32,057 bases of DNA from Rubripirellula sp. (GTDB taxonomy: Bacteria; Planctomycetota; Planctomycetia; Pirellulales; Pirellulaceae). The notes beneath the pieces were generated by a model that was given only the letters and a program-made list of their open reading frames with translations, was not told the origin of the DNA and did no database searches. The DNA lies in contig JAPKCI010000054.1 in NCBI GenBank assembly GCA_028823035.1, forward strand, positions 1 to 32,057, read 5' to 3'. Positions 1 to 9,480 of the stretch are shown here, in pieces (position 1 is the first letter of the stretch; every line of letters begins with the position of its first letter). The position numbers were made by a program, and so were the translations under genes.

Positions 1-36
1 TGGGAAATGCACTGGGAAATGCACTGGGAAATGCAG
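1..36. repeat. 12-bp tandem repeat, 3 copies, at the left window edge
   Basis: Three head-to-tail copies of tgggaaatgcac, the third ending in g instead of c. The array may continue to the left of the window. It lies in non-coding sequence and has no spacers, so it is not a CRISPR array. Confidence 0.9.
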
Positions 37-436
37 GCGATGCAATTATCGCAGCACTGAGCAAGGTACTTCTCGAACACTTGCATTGCATCGCTGCTAT
101 CGACGTTCAAGACAGGATGCACGTATTAATATCACCGTCGATTACAGGCTTGGTGAGGCAGTCCTGGGAATTCTGCCGTGGGTGGGCGTTGGCATGTCGC
201 CGGGCGGACGCGGCGATTTGATGCACATGACCGCCCGCGCAGCCCACAAGTCGTTACCGATTCTGTTGAAACTCGAAGACCCTACAACGCCTTCATCAGT
301 GTTGCACCAGTGAGTGTTGCACCAGTGAGTGTTGCACCAGTGAGTGTTGCACCAGTGTAAGTGAGAGGATCTTGGCCGGGCTGACAGCGCGGAGAGGATT
401 TCCACAAGGCCTCTGAAACGTCACCCGGTGGATTAG
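37..436. other. Non-coding stretch holding a 15-bp repeat
   Basis: I see no convincing gene here. The short open frames on both strands run through the 15-bp repeat and read as low-complexity peptide on either strand, which is an artefact of a repeat whose length is a multiple of three. Nothing else was recognised between the left-edge repeat and the transposase remnant. Confidence 0.6.
299..358. repeat. 15-bp tandem repeat, 4 copies
   Basis: Four adjacent copies of gtgttgcaccagtga at 299-313, 314-328, 329-343 and 344-358. The first three are identical and the last ends in t. There are no spacers and no recognisable gene on either side. Confidence 0.95.
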
Positions 437-769
437 ATCGTTGCCAACTTAAGCAAAGCCGATTTGAAAGCGTTCGTTGTCGCCAAGGGCAGTCTTTGGG
501 AGAACGGCTAGGTCGAGTTGTTCAACGGCATGCTTCGCGACGAACTGTTGAATCGGGAAATCTTCCGAAGCTTCGAGAAAGCATGCTGGATGATTGACTG
601 CTGGCGACTCGATTACAACCCTCACCGTATCCATAGGCCCTTGAATTATCAAACCCCCGCCGCGTATGCGACCTCTGCGTTCTTCCGGCTACGCCTCCGT
701 TTCCAGGACACAGCCGAATTGGCAACCCCGATTCTCTCACTCAATTTGGTGCAAAGACTGGGGGGGTAG
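437..769 (+). pseudogene. IS3-family transposase (OrfB integrase C-terminus), degenerate
   Basis: The plus frame encodes the end of an IS3-type DDE integrase core. It reads GSLWENG, a TAG stop at 509-511, then VELFNGMLRDELLNREIF, and later HRPLNYQTPAAYA. Live relatives have WENGYxESFNGxLRDELLNxEIF and RPHSSLGYxTPA, so the stop sits where tyrosine is expected. The glutamate of FNGMLRDE lies in the region of the DDE catalytic glutamate. The frame ends in a LSLNLVQRLGG-like tail and a run of seven G near 760-768, which resembles the transposase end overlapping the terminal inverted repeat in many IS3 elements. The N-terminal two thirds of OrfB, OrfA and a left inverted repeat are missing. It is a dead remnant. 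Confidence 0.8.
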
Positions 770-999
770 TAGGCAAAGGTCCATTCCACGGATCGGCGCC
801 TCAATGCCCTTTCAGCTCAGAGTTTCGATGGAAATTCAAAGTCGTCGCGACTGGTTCAGTTGCTCTCTTTTATGGCTCGGTCGTTTCTAGAGGTTTTCGT
901 GAGTCCTAGGTGTTTTGCGCATTCCCTAATCCCCCTGCTTCGTTCAAGATCTCTGTGGTCCCACATGTACCCAGTTTTTTATGGCAGGAGTTTAGCTGC
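770..999 (+). other. Upstream region of the giant secreted protein gene
   Basis: No gene is seen. The open frame of the downstream giant gene extends back to a GTG at 910, but the peptide from 910 to 999 has no features of a leader, and the Shine-Dalgarno-like site is at 986-990. This stretch is therefore probably leader and promoter DNA. I could not pick out convincing -35 and -10 boxes. Confidence 0.4.
986..990 (+). promoter_or_regulatory. Ribosome binding site for the giant secreted protein
   Basis: AGGAG lies 9 nt before the in-frame GTG at 1000. This supports GTG-1000 over the upstream GTG at 910 and the internal ATGs at 1081 and 1084. Confidence 0.55.
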
Positions 1000-3900
1000 G
1001 TGAGTATTCGAAAAGTTTTCAACTCGTCACGGTCAAAGAACCAACGACTGCGTAGGCTGCAAGCGTCCAACCGGCGCGGCATGATGAAGCGGTTGCTGGG
1101 GCTTGAGCCTCTGGAAGACCGCAGGCTGCTGGCCACGTTTGCCGAGGCGGGTGCGGTCCTGAGTCTAGAGATAGGGGCTAACGAAGATGTCGGAATTGTT
1201 GCCAATGCGGATACCTACACGTTCACGATCACAGGTGGCACGGCCAGCTGGACTGGCACTGACTCCCCCAACGTCACAGGAAACAGTGGTGCAGCACTCA
1301 CCGTCACGACGGCTGGTCAGGTTGTCTTCAACACGGTCAACATCACGGACTTCGCCGCAAATGCGTCGGCCACGTTTAATAACAGTAGTGGCAATTACAC
1401 GGATGCTTTTTCCATCACACTGGACGAGGTCGGCGCGGGTGGGATCACGTTTGCGGGCGCCAGCAACTTCACTGGCGCCAGTGGCACTCTGACCGCTGAT
1501 ACGACTGACGCCATTACCGTGAATGCCGCCGCCAGTGTGACGCAGGACACCGGTACATTATCACTAACCGCTGGCGCAAGCGTGACGGCGACAGGAGCAG
1601 ACGATGGCGCGGCGGATATTAGTGCACCAACAATCACGCTGATGGCCGGCGGAGCAGGGACAATAGGTAGCAGCGCAGCCAATCGATTGGAACTCGACGC
1701 AACAATCGAGTTGAACGCAGAAACGGCCGGTGGAGACATTTTCATCACCGACACGGCTGGCGGAGTGGCCGTCGGACTGGTGACGGCCGGCGGGGGCGAC
1801 GTGACGCTGACGACAAGTGACGACAGCATCACCGAGTCAACCAGCGACGCAGCGGCCGATATCGTTGGCGCCACAGTGAATCTGGTAGTCAATGGCACCG
1901 GGAAAGAGATCGGCGACCCGGGACCAGTAGGCGGTCCCTCCGATCCCCTGGAAGTAATCGCTACGACGCTGCTGAATGCCAGCACTGTGAACGGCAACAT
2001 GGCGCTGAGTAGTGTGGGCAGCTTGCCGCTTGGCGCTCTGGATGCCGGCAGTGCGATGATCCTGCTGGACGCGGCCGGCGCGATTACCGATGCCAACGGT
2101 GGGATTGTCAACCTGACCTCGGCCAATGGAGTGAACCTGACTACGATCGGTGTCGGCAGTGCGATCGGCACGGCTGGCAATCCGATCGAGACCGCGATTG
2201 GATCGCTCACGGCCACGACCAACGACGGCGGCATTTTCGTTTCCGATTCGAACGGTCCGGGGCTTATCATCAACACAGTCCTGGCGAAGGAGGTGGGCAA
2301 CACTCCGTACATCGACGGCAGCAATCAGATCGTGGTGGATCCTTCTGCTCCCTATCACGGGACCCACGACGTCTCCGTCACCGCCCAGGGACCCATCATG
2401 CTTAACAGTGTTACCGCCCCCAATGCGGTCACGATCAACTCCTTAGCGAACAGTATCCTGGACGTGAATCAGGCATTGACCAACGTCCTTGCCCAGAGCG
2501 TGAACCTGATGGCCAGCGGCGCGGTCGGTCAGGCAACTGACCCGATCGAATTGACGGTCGAGAGTTTTAGTGCCAGCACGACCAACGGCGATATCTTCCT
2601 CATGCAAGGAATCGCGGGTACAGCGGAGTCAGTGGTTGCCGGCGGTGCGGGCAACAATGTGTCCGTGACAAGCACAGCCGACAACCTGCGAATCAAGGTC
2701 ATCACAGCGCCGGGCAACGTCACGGTGCGGAACGACGTCGGATCGTTGCTGTACGACGACAATGGCGCAGCTGTGAATATCACCGGCCAGATCGTCGACT
2801 TAACTGGAACGACCGGCATCGGAACTGCCGCCGATCCCCTTAAGACAACCGCTGACGAACTGGTCGCGACCGTCAGTGACTCCGCCGCGCCAATTCGAAT
2901 CGACGAAACGAACGAACTTGACTCGGTGGCGGTTAAGACCAACGCCGGTGACGTGACGATCAACTTCACTGGCGGACCACTTGTGTTTACGGCGAGCACG
3001 GAAGTGCTGTCCGCATCAGGCGCGGCCGTGACGTTTGAGACAACCACCGGTGACGTCAAGCTGGGCGTCGTCGATGCGGGAACGGGCGACATCAACATCA
3101 CTGTGGCCGGATCAATAACAGATGACATCAACGACGCCGTGGTGGACTTCCGCGGGGGCACGGTAACGCTGAATGCGGGCACTGGCATCGGCGCTTTGGG
3201 AGATGAAATCGACACGGATGTCGCGACCCTGAACGCGACGACGAGCAGTGGTGGCATTTTTGGTCGAGAAGCCGATTCACTTATCCTGAGCGCCCTTACT
3301 CTGGGAAGTGACATCGATGTGCGCACTGCAACGGGCGACATGACTCTGGGCCTCGTCTCCGCGCCCGGTCAGGTAACCCTTCGCGCTGGTGGCGCCATTC
3401 TGGACGGGAATGCCGACGCCAACAATGTGTCTGCAAACACGCTCGATCTACTCGCGTCGAGCGGGATCGGTTCGGGCGACGCGTTGGAGACCTCGGTCAA
3501 CACCCTGACGGCGAACGGCGGAGCGGGCGGCGGTCTATTGCTTGCCAATAACAAATCGCTCTCGCTGACTTCGGCTACAGCAACCGGCGGCGCCGTATCC
3601 GTCAACACCTCCGGCAGCCTGACGCTTGGAACAGTGACCGCGACCGGCCAACCCGTCACGTTGTCTGCAACGGGCGAATTGATCGATGCGAACGGCGCCA
3701 CGCTCAATATTTCCGCCGCAAGCGCCACACTGAATGCGTCCAAGATTGGCATGTCCGGCGACAAGATTGAAACTGACGCGGCAGCCATTACGGCCGCGAC
3801 GACGACAGGCGGCATTTTTGTCAGCAACAGCAGCGCGAGTCTTGAACTCACGGCGACTGCCTTAGGAGCGGCCGCCGATATCGATATCGACAGCGCGGGC

Positions 3901-6900
3901 AGCATCGTCCTGAACACTGCCACCGCCCAAGGCGATACGGTCAAGCTTCGAGCGACCGGTTCAATCACCGACGGCAACGACCCCCCGCCAAGTACCGTTA
4001 ACATTACCGCCAAGAAGCTCGATATTGCCGCTCCCGGCGGCATCGGTACGCCTGCCAACCCACTGGAAGTAGACGTGGACCAGATCCTGACTTCCGACGG
4101 TGGAGCGGGCGGTGCCAACGTGACCAATATCGGCCCGCTCCTGCTCACGGAAGCGGCCCTAGAGGCTTCGGGCAGCGGCACGCTGACGTTCGATGCCGAG
4201 TCCATCACGATTGAAAACATCGACGACAACACGGCAACCATCGCATCCGACCGTTCCCTTGTCCTCCGGACGCAGACGGGGGATATCGTATTTCTCGATG
4301 CAGCGGACACGATCCAAACTCAAGGTACGGGCACGATCACCATCCACGCCGGGATGATCGCCGGCAGTGGCGGGGTGGCCGTGCTGGGTAATCTGAAGAC
4401 GGCCGACGGCGATATTATGGTCAACGCCGATGGGCACATCACGATCGGGCTACTCGACGCGGGGACGGGCGATGTCATCCTCCAATCGCTCGCTGGGATC
4501 ATCATTGACGGCAACGGGACGACACTCAACGTGATCGCCGGGACGACGACGCTGAGCGGTGCAGCTCCGACCGCGCGCGAGGCCGAGCTCGACGAAACCT
4601 TCAAGATCGCGGAGGCGGCGGCGGCGAGCGGCGAGGCGGACGCAAAACTGACTTCGGCTGAAGCATTTCACAGTGGGTCGGAAATCGTCGCTGCCGCGAA
4701 GACGCAGGCTGACGCGGCCGTTATCGCTGCGACTGGGGAGGTATCGTCCAAGCAAAATGACTTTGATCCACTAGATACAGCCTCGTCTAATTTGGCGCTA
4801 TCCATCGAGATATCCAGGGGCGTCACCGTCGGCACATCGACGGCAAAGAGTATAGCGGCCGCGGTATCCGGAGCAGCACAAGCCGTTCCGGTTACGGGCG
4901 ACGGTGGGGCGGCAACCGCTGCGGCCGTATTAGTCGTTGCCCATGAAGTTGCTAATGGGGCCCTTCAAGGGCAGCTAATTGCGAAGGGCGTAGTTGACGG
5001 ACAAAAGTCGACTGCGCAGACCGCACTTTTGGAAGCAAAAGCGAAACTTGCCGCCGCCAATTCTACCAAGATATTGGCGACGCAGACAAAAAATGCCTTC
5101 GACGAGTCCTTTTCCATCGCGGACGCAGCCGCCCAGAAGGCGGTGATCGTTCGCGACGCATCCGAGCGAGTGCGGGACCAGTCGGTGTTGGCCCGTGATC
5201 AGGCTAATGTGATCGGAACCTTCTCTGCACCGCTGGGCATTCAAGTGGCGGGCGTGATCAATGTGACCGCCGGCCCGACCGACAGCTACTTGCAAGTGGT
5301 CGGTCCCACCGCGGTGGACTTGATCCAGACCACGGGCAGCGTCACGTTGATCTCGACGGGGGCCATCAGTGACGCCGACGCGGGCGTCGGCACAGACATC
5401 ACCGCTTTGGGGCTGACGACCATCGCAGTTGGTGGCATCGGGACGGCCGCCGATCCACTCGAGACCCGCGTGGCCACGCTCAATGCCACCAACACGGCCA
5501 GCGGAGACATCGCGATTGACAACACTGCCGGTACTCCGGCGGCGCTTGACATCACCGGCATCTCGAACATGGGCGGCGGCGATGTGATCATTTCCAGCCA
5601 GGGCAACACCGCGGCTGGGCAGGGCATCACGGTGAGCGGTCCGATCAGCGCGACTGGGGTCGATGCCGAGGTGACAATCAGCTCCGGCAGCCCTCTGGTC
5701 GTGGGCGCGGACGTTATGTCGGCAGGCGCCATCGTGCTGACGGCGACGGAAACGGCGGTTGCCGGCGATGACTTGACGGTGAATTCGGGTGTCACCATCG
5801 AGTCTACCGGCTCGTCCGTGACGCTTCGCGCGGGTGATAACATCACGGTTTCGTTCGGCTCGACGATCCAGGCAAATACCAGCATTACTATTACGGCTGA
5901 CTTTAACGACGATGCGGCCGACACGACGGGCGCGAACGTGATTGTGGCCGGTACGCTCATCGCACCGATGGCCTCAATCGGCGTGGACGCGGCTGCCGAC
6001 GACGATGACACATTTACCATTACACCCTCTGTCGACACGCCGATTACTGTGGATGCTGAGGACGGCAGTGACACGCTGAACTTCACGGCCGATGGCCTGC
6101 CGGTGACGATCTTTGGCAATCAGATCACGGCCGCGGGGCGGCAGCCGGTGACGTTCAACAACTTCGAGTTCGTGAATATCACGAATGCAGCCGGTGGCGG
6201 CAGCGTCACACTGCTGACGGCAGCCGGCGACGCTGACGTCATGATCCTTACGGGGACCGGCCAGCATGCGGGCACGTTCACGTTGAATGGAGGAATCCCC
6301 ATCTCCTTCAGCGGCGTTGACAGCTTCACCTTCAACGCGGGCGACATGGACGACCAGAGCACTGTGTCGCCGTTCGCCACTGCCTTGCTGCCGTGGATGG
6401 TGGCGGTCACGATCGATGGCGGGGATGGCACGGATCGCATCACGTACAACAACGTGGCCGGGCTGATCGACACGACGAGTGTGACGGCGACCGCTCCCCA
6501 AGCGGGGCACATCGATTCGCCGGGTATCACGTCGGCGTTTAACAGCCAGGTGGTTTCGTTCACGAATGTCGAGGACATCACGGCCAACGCCAATCTTGGC
6601 GAAAACGAGAAGCTGACGGTCAACCTGCGCGACACTGGGGCAGCCGACGCGGCGATCGTGCGTTTTGACCCCGTCCCGGGCGGGCATGACATCCAGCTCT
6701 TCGGACTGTTTGACCTGATTGTCGACACGGACAACTACACCGTCCTGACACTCAACGGCAACGGAGGCGACGACACGTTTGTCGTCGCGCCTGGGCCGAT
6801 CCCTGTGGTCGTGGACGGTGACGATCCGAACGCCAGCGATCGGCTCATCGTCGAAGACCAAGGCATTGGCAACACGGTTCGCCTTCATCAGGGCACCGAC

Positions 6901-9243
6901 GAACGGAGCGGTACGGTTCACGTCGGATCGTTGCCGCCAGTCTGGTACTCGGGCATCGAGTTTGTCGACATTTTGCCGCTCGATCCGGTCACCGGCGGAG
7001 CGGGCAACGACGGGCATGGACGCATTGTGGTTTTCCAACCCGACACGTTCGAATTCAACAACAGCCGTTTGAATCCAACGGAAATCAGCGATCTTTTCGA
7101 GCACACCACCAAACCGAATATCTCTCCCGGTGGAGAGACCGACCCCTACGGACTGGGATTTGATTTGCCCGGCGACGAGGACTGGTATCGGTTTACCGCA
7201 ACCGAGACCGGCACTTTCCAGTTCGAGGTGGTTCACGATCCGGTACCGACGTTACCCAACGGCGAGCCCGGCCTGCCTGGCGACGGCCAATTGCGCATCG
7301 ACATCTATGAAGCGAACGGGACGCCAATCGTACGGTTGCCGACTTCGACCGATCCAGCAGTTCAATCGATCGGGGTCGAGCAAGGGAACAGTTACATGCT
7401 GCGGATTCATGGCGAGACCCCGGAGGCGATCAATATCTACGACATCAAAGTCGTGGACGGTGATACGCTGGGTCCGCAGGTCGTCGACCCAGACGGCGCC
7501 GGCCCAGAACAGGCCATCCAGATTAACGGCAACCCAACATTCAATTTGTTCGATGTCAAACCGGCTCAGGGACCGACTCCGTTGCTGAACAGTCTTGTGA
7601 TCCATATCCAAGACGAGCCGCTACGTTTTTCAGGTTTCCTCTACGGCGCGTTGGATGAATCTGTTGCATCCAACCTAGGACACTATCAACTCGTTGGTGA
7701 TCACAACGGGATTATCACGATCGCGGAAATCTCCGTAGTGAACGGCCCAGTAATTGCGGGTGAGGCAGCAACAGCAACCATCACGATAGATTTCGCTGAT
7801 CCGTTGCCTGATGATCGCTACACGCTGACGCTGTCCGACTCGATCTCCGATCCCAGCGGCAATCTTCTGGATGGTGAAAGCAACGCCAACGAACCAAACA
7901 GCGGCCCAGATTTCCCCAGTGGCGATGGCATCTCGGGCGGCGACTTTGTAGCACGTTTTACTGTGGACAGTCGGCCAGAGGTGGCGGTATGGAGCCAAGG
8001 CGTGGTGTACGTGGACATCAACGGCAACATGGTCTGGGATCCGGAAGGCCAAGACAACGATGCCACCAACCGCGATTTTGTTTACAACTTCGGCAGTTCC
8101 ACCGATGCCTACTTTGCAGGGAACTTCGCTCCGGTCGGTGCTCTAACGGCGTCCGGATATGACAAACTGGGTGCCTATGGTGCCTTCAATGGCATGTACC
8201 AGTTCTTCCTGGACACCAACGACAACGGGGTGGGCGATACCGTCGGCACGATGGCCTTTAACGTCAACGCGATCCCGGTCGCGGGTGATTTTAATGCCGC
8301 GCATCCGGGCGATGAAATCGGCGCCTACGACGGCAGTTATTGGTACCTGGATGTCAATGGCAACAACAGTATCGATGCTGGAGAACGCTTCCCCGCCGCC
8401 ACGCGCGGCGTGCCATTGGTCGGCGACTTCAATGGCGACGGCACCGATGACTTGGCGACGTACAACAATGACACCGGTGAGTTCTTGTTCACGCTGGTCA
8501 GCGTTTATGGCGTCGCAGGACCAACCGTCGCAGGACCAATCGATGTCGTGACGTTCGGCTTTAGCGGTTTTGGTGAGAAACCCGTCGCCGGTGACGTCAA
8601 TCTGGATGGCGTTGACGATATTGTGATGTGGGTACCGGGTCGCGAAGGTCAGTTGCCCAAGAACGCGGGTGAATTCCACTTTCTGGTCTCCGACGTTTTG
8701 CCGTCTGCTCCGATACCGGCAACGACCTTGCCAAGTACCGTCTTCAGCCCATTCAGTCCGGCCCCGCTGGGGAACGACCTGATCGCACAGTTTGGTGATG
8801 ACTTGGCTTTGCCCATTATGGGCAACTTTGATCCGCCACTGAACGACGGTAGCAGCGCGATCGATCCAGTCGGATCGCTGAGCAACCTCGCCAACCCGCT
8901 GGACACCAACGTAGATGGGGTCGTTACTGCGAATGATGCTTTGGTCGTCTTGAATGCACTCAGTCGCGGTATTGACCGAATTGACCAACCGCTGCGTACC
9001 GTTGCATCGCTTGGTGGCATGCTACTTGATTCCTCCATGGACGGCGCAATCACGCCGCTGGACGCGTTGCGTGTGATCAACCACCTCAGTCGGCAAAGTG
9101 GATTGGAAGCCGAATCCGAGCGCAGCGACGAAACGCCGGTCTTCAACGCATGGCTGAGTGCCGCCGATGCGGTGCTTGACGACGACGACGACGAGGATCT
9201 GTTTGCCCTGCTCGCCGGTGATCAGGTCCTGGGTGTCATGTAG
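1000..9243 (+). CDS. Giant secreted beta-repeat protein with dockerin domain
   Basis: The product is 2747 aa from GTG-1000. Its basic N-terminus runs into LEPLEDRRLLA (residues 35-45), the planctomycete LEPR-type export motif. Residues of about 50 to 1190 and 1410 to 1750 are Thr/Ala/Gly/Asp-rich beta repeats. About seven variants of GIGTxxNPLETxxxxLxAxT are visible, each followed by GGIFV-like strands, suggesting a filamentous-haemagglutinin-like beta-helix. An Ala-rich, Lys/Glu-containing helical block interrupts this at about residues 1192-1407. Further on are a pre-peptidase-type beta-sandwich (about 2044-2160, GDEDWYRFTATETGTFQFEV), an Ig-like strand region, integrin/FG-GAP-like Asp-rich repeats (about 2373-2554, GDFNGDGTDDLATYNNDTG) and a two-repeat dockerin (about 2635-2698, DTNVDGVVTANDAL and DSSMDGAITPLDAL). 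An acidic tail DDDDDED ends the chain. The protein is probably exported and surface-bound or extracellular; its function is unknown. No cohesin gene is in the window. Confidence 0.9.
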   Translation: MSIRKVFNSSRSKNQRLRRLQASNRRGMMKRLLGLEPLEDRRLLATFAEAGAVLSLEIGANEDVGIVANADTYTFTITGGTASWTGTDSPNVTGNSGAALTVTTAGQVVFNTVNITDFAANASATFNNSSGNYTDAFSITLDEVGAGGITFAGASNFTGASGTLTADTTDAITVNAAASVTQDTGTLSLTAGASVTATGADDGAADISAPTITLMAGGAGTIGSSAANRLELDATIELNAETAGGDIFITDTAGGVAVGLVTAGGGDVTLTTSDDSITESTSDAAADIVGATVNLVVNGTGKEIGDPGPVGGPSDPLEVIATTLLNASTVNGNMALSSVGSLPLGALDAGSAMILLDAAGAITDANGGIVNLTSANGVNLTTIGVGSAIGTAGNPIETAIGSLTATTNDGGIFVSDSNGPGLIINTVLAKEVGNTPYIDGSNQIVVDPSAPYHGTHDVSVTAQGPIMLNSVTAPNAVTINSLANSILDVNQALTNVLAQSVNLMASGAVGQATDPIELTVESFSASTTNGDIFLMQGIAGTAESVVAGGAGNNVSVTSTADNLRIKVITAPGNVTVRNDVGSLLYDDNGAAVNITGQIVDLTGTTGIGTAADPLKTTADELVATVSDSAAPIRIDETNELDSVAVKTNAGDVTINFTGGPLVFTASTEVLSASGAAVTFETTTGDVKLGVVDAGTGDINITVAGSITDDINDAVVDFRGGTVTLNAGTGIGALGDEIDTDVATLNATTSSGGIFGREADSLILSALTLGSDIDVRTATGDMTLGLVSAPGQVTLRAGGAILDGNADANNVSANTLDLLASSGIGSGDALETSVNTLTANGGAGGGLLLANNKSLSLTSATATGGAVSVNTSGSLTLGTVTATGQPVTLSATGELIDANGATLNISAASATLNASKIGMSGDKIETDAAAITAATTTGGIFVSNSSASLELTATALGAAADIDIDSAGSIVLNTATAQGDTVKLRATGSITDGNDPPPSTVNITAKKLDIAAPGGIGTPANPLEVDVDQILTSDGGAGGANVTNIGPLLLTEAALEASGSGTLTFDAESITIENIDDNTATIASDRSLVLRTQTGDIVFLDAADTIQTQGTGTITIHAGMIAGSGGVAVLGNLKTADGDIMVNADGHITIGLLDAGTGDVILQSLAGIIIDGNGTTLNVIAGTTTLSGAAPTAREAELDETFKIAEAAAASGEADAKLTSAEAFHSGSEIVAAAKTQADAAVIAATGEVSSKQNDFDPLDTASSNLALSIEISRGVTVGTSTAKSIAAAVSGAAQAVPVTGDGGAATAAAVLVVAHEVANGALQGQLIAKGVVDGQKSTAQTALLEAKAKLAAANSTKILATQTKNAFDESFSIADAAAQKAVIVRDASERVRDQSVLARDQANVIGTFSAPLGIQVAGVINVTAGPTDSYLQVVGPTAVDLIQTTGSVTLISTGAISDADAGVGTDITALGLTTIAVGGIGTAADPLETRVATLNATNTASGDIAIDNTAGTPAALDITGISNMGGGDVIISSQGNTAAGQGITVSGPISATGVDAEVTISSGSPLVVGADVMSAGAIVLTATETAVAGDDLTVNSGVTIESTGSSVTLRAGDNITVSFGSTIQANTSITITADFNDDAADTTGANVIVAGTLIAPMASIGVDAAADDDDTFTITPSVDTPITVDAEDGSDTLNFTADGLPVTIFGNQITAAGRQPVTFNNFEFVNITNAAGGGSVTLLTAAGDADVMILTGTGQHAGTFTLNGGIPISFSGVDSFTFNAGDMDDQSTVSPFATALLPWMVAVTIDGGDGTDRITYNNVAGLIDTTSVTATAPQAGHIDSPGITSAFNSQVVSFTNVEDITANANLGENEKLTVNLRDTGAADAAIVRFDPVPGGHDIQLFGLFDLIVDTDNYTVLTLNGNGGDDTFVVAPGPIPVVVDGDDPNASDRLIVEDQGIGNTVRLHQGTDERSGTVHVGSLPPVWYSGIEFVDILPLDPVTGGAGNDGHGRIVVFQPDTFEFNNSRLNPTEISDLFEHTTKPNISPGGETDPYGLGFDLPGDEDWYRFTATETGTFQFEVVHDPVPTLPNGEPGLPGDGQLRIDIYEANGTPIVRLPTSTDPAVQSIGVEQGNSYMLRIHGETPEAINIYDIKVVDGDTLGPQVVDPDGAGPEQAIQINGNPTFNLFDVKPAQGPTPLLNSLVIHIQDEPLRFSGFLYGALDESVASNLGHYQLVGDHNGIITIAEISVVNGPVIAGEAATATITIDFADPLPDDRYTLTLSDSISDPSGNLLDGESNANEPNSGPDFPSGDGISGGDFVARFTVDSRPEVAVWSQGVVYVDINGNMVWDPEGQDNDATNRDFVYNFGSSTDAYFAGNFAPVGALTASGYDKLGAYGAFNGMYQFFLDTNDNGVGDTVGTMAFNVNAIPVAGDFNAAHPGDEIGAYDGSYWYLDVNGNNSIDAGERFPAATRGVPLVGDFNGDGTDDLATYNNDTGEFLFTLVSVYGVAGPTVAGPIDVVTFGFSGFGEKPVAGDVNLDGVDDIVMWVPGREGQLPKNAGEFHFLVSDVLPSAPIPATTLPSTVFSPFSPAPLGNDLIAQFGDDLALPIMGNFDPPLNDGSSAIDPVGSLSNLANPLDTNVDGVVTANDALVVLNALSRGIDRIDQPLRTVASLGGMLLDSSMDGAITPLDALRVINHLSRQSGLEAESERSDETPVFNAWLSAADAVLDDDDDEDLFALLAGDQVLGVM
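8511..8540 (+). repeat. 15-bp tandem duplication inside the giant gene
   Basis: Two copies of cgtcgcaggaccaac, the second ending in t, encode the doubled peptide VAGPTVAGPI in the integrin-like repeat region. Because the unit is a multiple of three the reading frame survives. Confidence 0.85.
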
Positions 9244-9265
9244 AACGCATGGCATCGGTCACCAT

Positions 9266-9298
9266 GGGCCCCCGCCTAACGGAATAGCTAGCGGGGCC
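9266..9298. terminator. Possible bidirectional terminator between convergent genes
   Basis: The arms ggcccccgc and gcggggcc can pair with one bulged base around a loop of about 15 nt. The hairpin lies just after the giant plus-strand gene and before the 3' end of the minus-strand Hsp70 gene. No T-tract follows on either side, so it is not a textbook intrinsic terminator. Confidence 0.35.
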
Positions 9299-9303
9299 TA
9301 CGA

Positions 9304-9318
9304 CCAGCACGCTGCTGG
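9304..9318. other. Small perfect hairpin in the convergent intergenic gap
   Basis: CCAGCA and TGCTGG form a perfect 6-bp inverted repeat around a 3-nt loop, close after the larger GC-rich hairpin. It may assist termination. The rest of the gap to 9480 has no recognisable feature. Confidence 0.35.
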
Positions 9319-9480
9319 CCGCAATATGAACGAGCGGCATTGATGACACTTCCTCGTGATCAGAAAATCTCTCGTTCATCACACCCTCTCTGCGAAAAAC
9401 CAATGCGCCACAGCATCACCCGAAACGGGGCAGGGTATCCGTGCCAAGCTTGGGTCCAGCATCGACTTACCTAGCAAGAG

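Noticed and set aside
299-358. Possible CRISPR-like array
   Set aside because: The 15-bp copies are directly adjacent with no spacers and no cas genes are near; the same holds for the 12-bp and 17-bp arrays.
142-405. Minus-strand ORF with repeated HWCNT and plus-strand ORF with repeated VAPVS
   Set aside because: Both arise from translating the 15-bp repeat; the flanking residues look random and no ribosome site is present.
910-999. N-terminal extension of the giant protein from GTG-910
   Set aside because: The 30 extra residues lack a leader-like pattern, while AGGAG stands 9 nt before GTG-1000 and the basic export-motif region begins right after it.
5974-7236. 420-codon open frame on the minus strand inside the giant gene
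   Set aside because: It is antisense to clear dockerin/beta-repeat coding sequence and is rich in Arg, Asp, His and Val, as expected for a shadow frame of GC-rich DNA; other long antisense frames at 1395-2324, 3369-4310 and 5286-6119 were dropped for the same reason.
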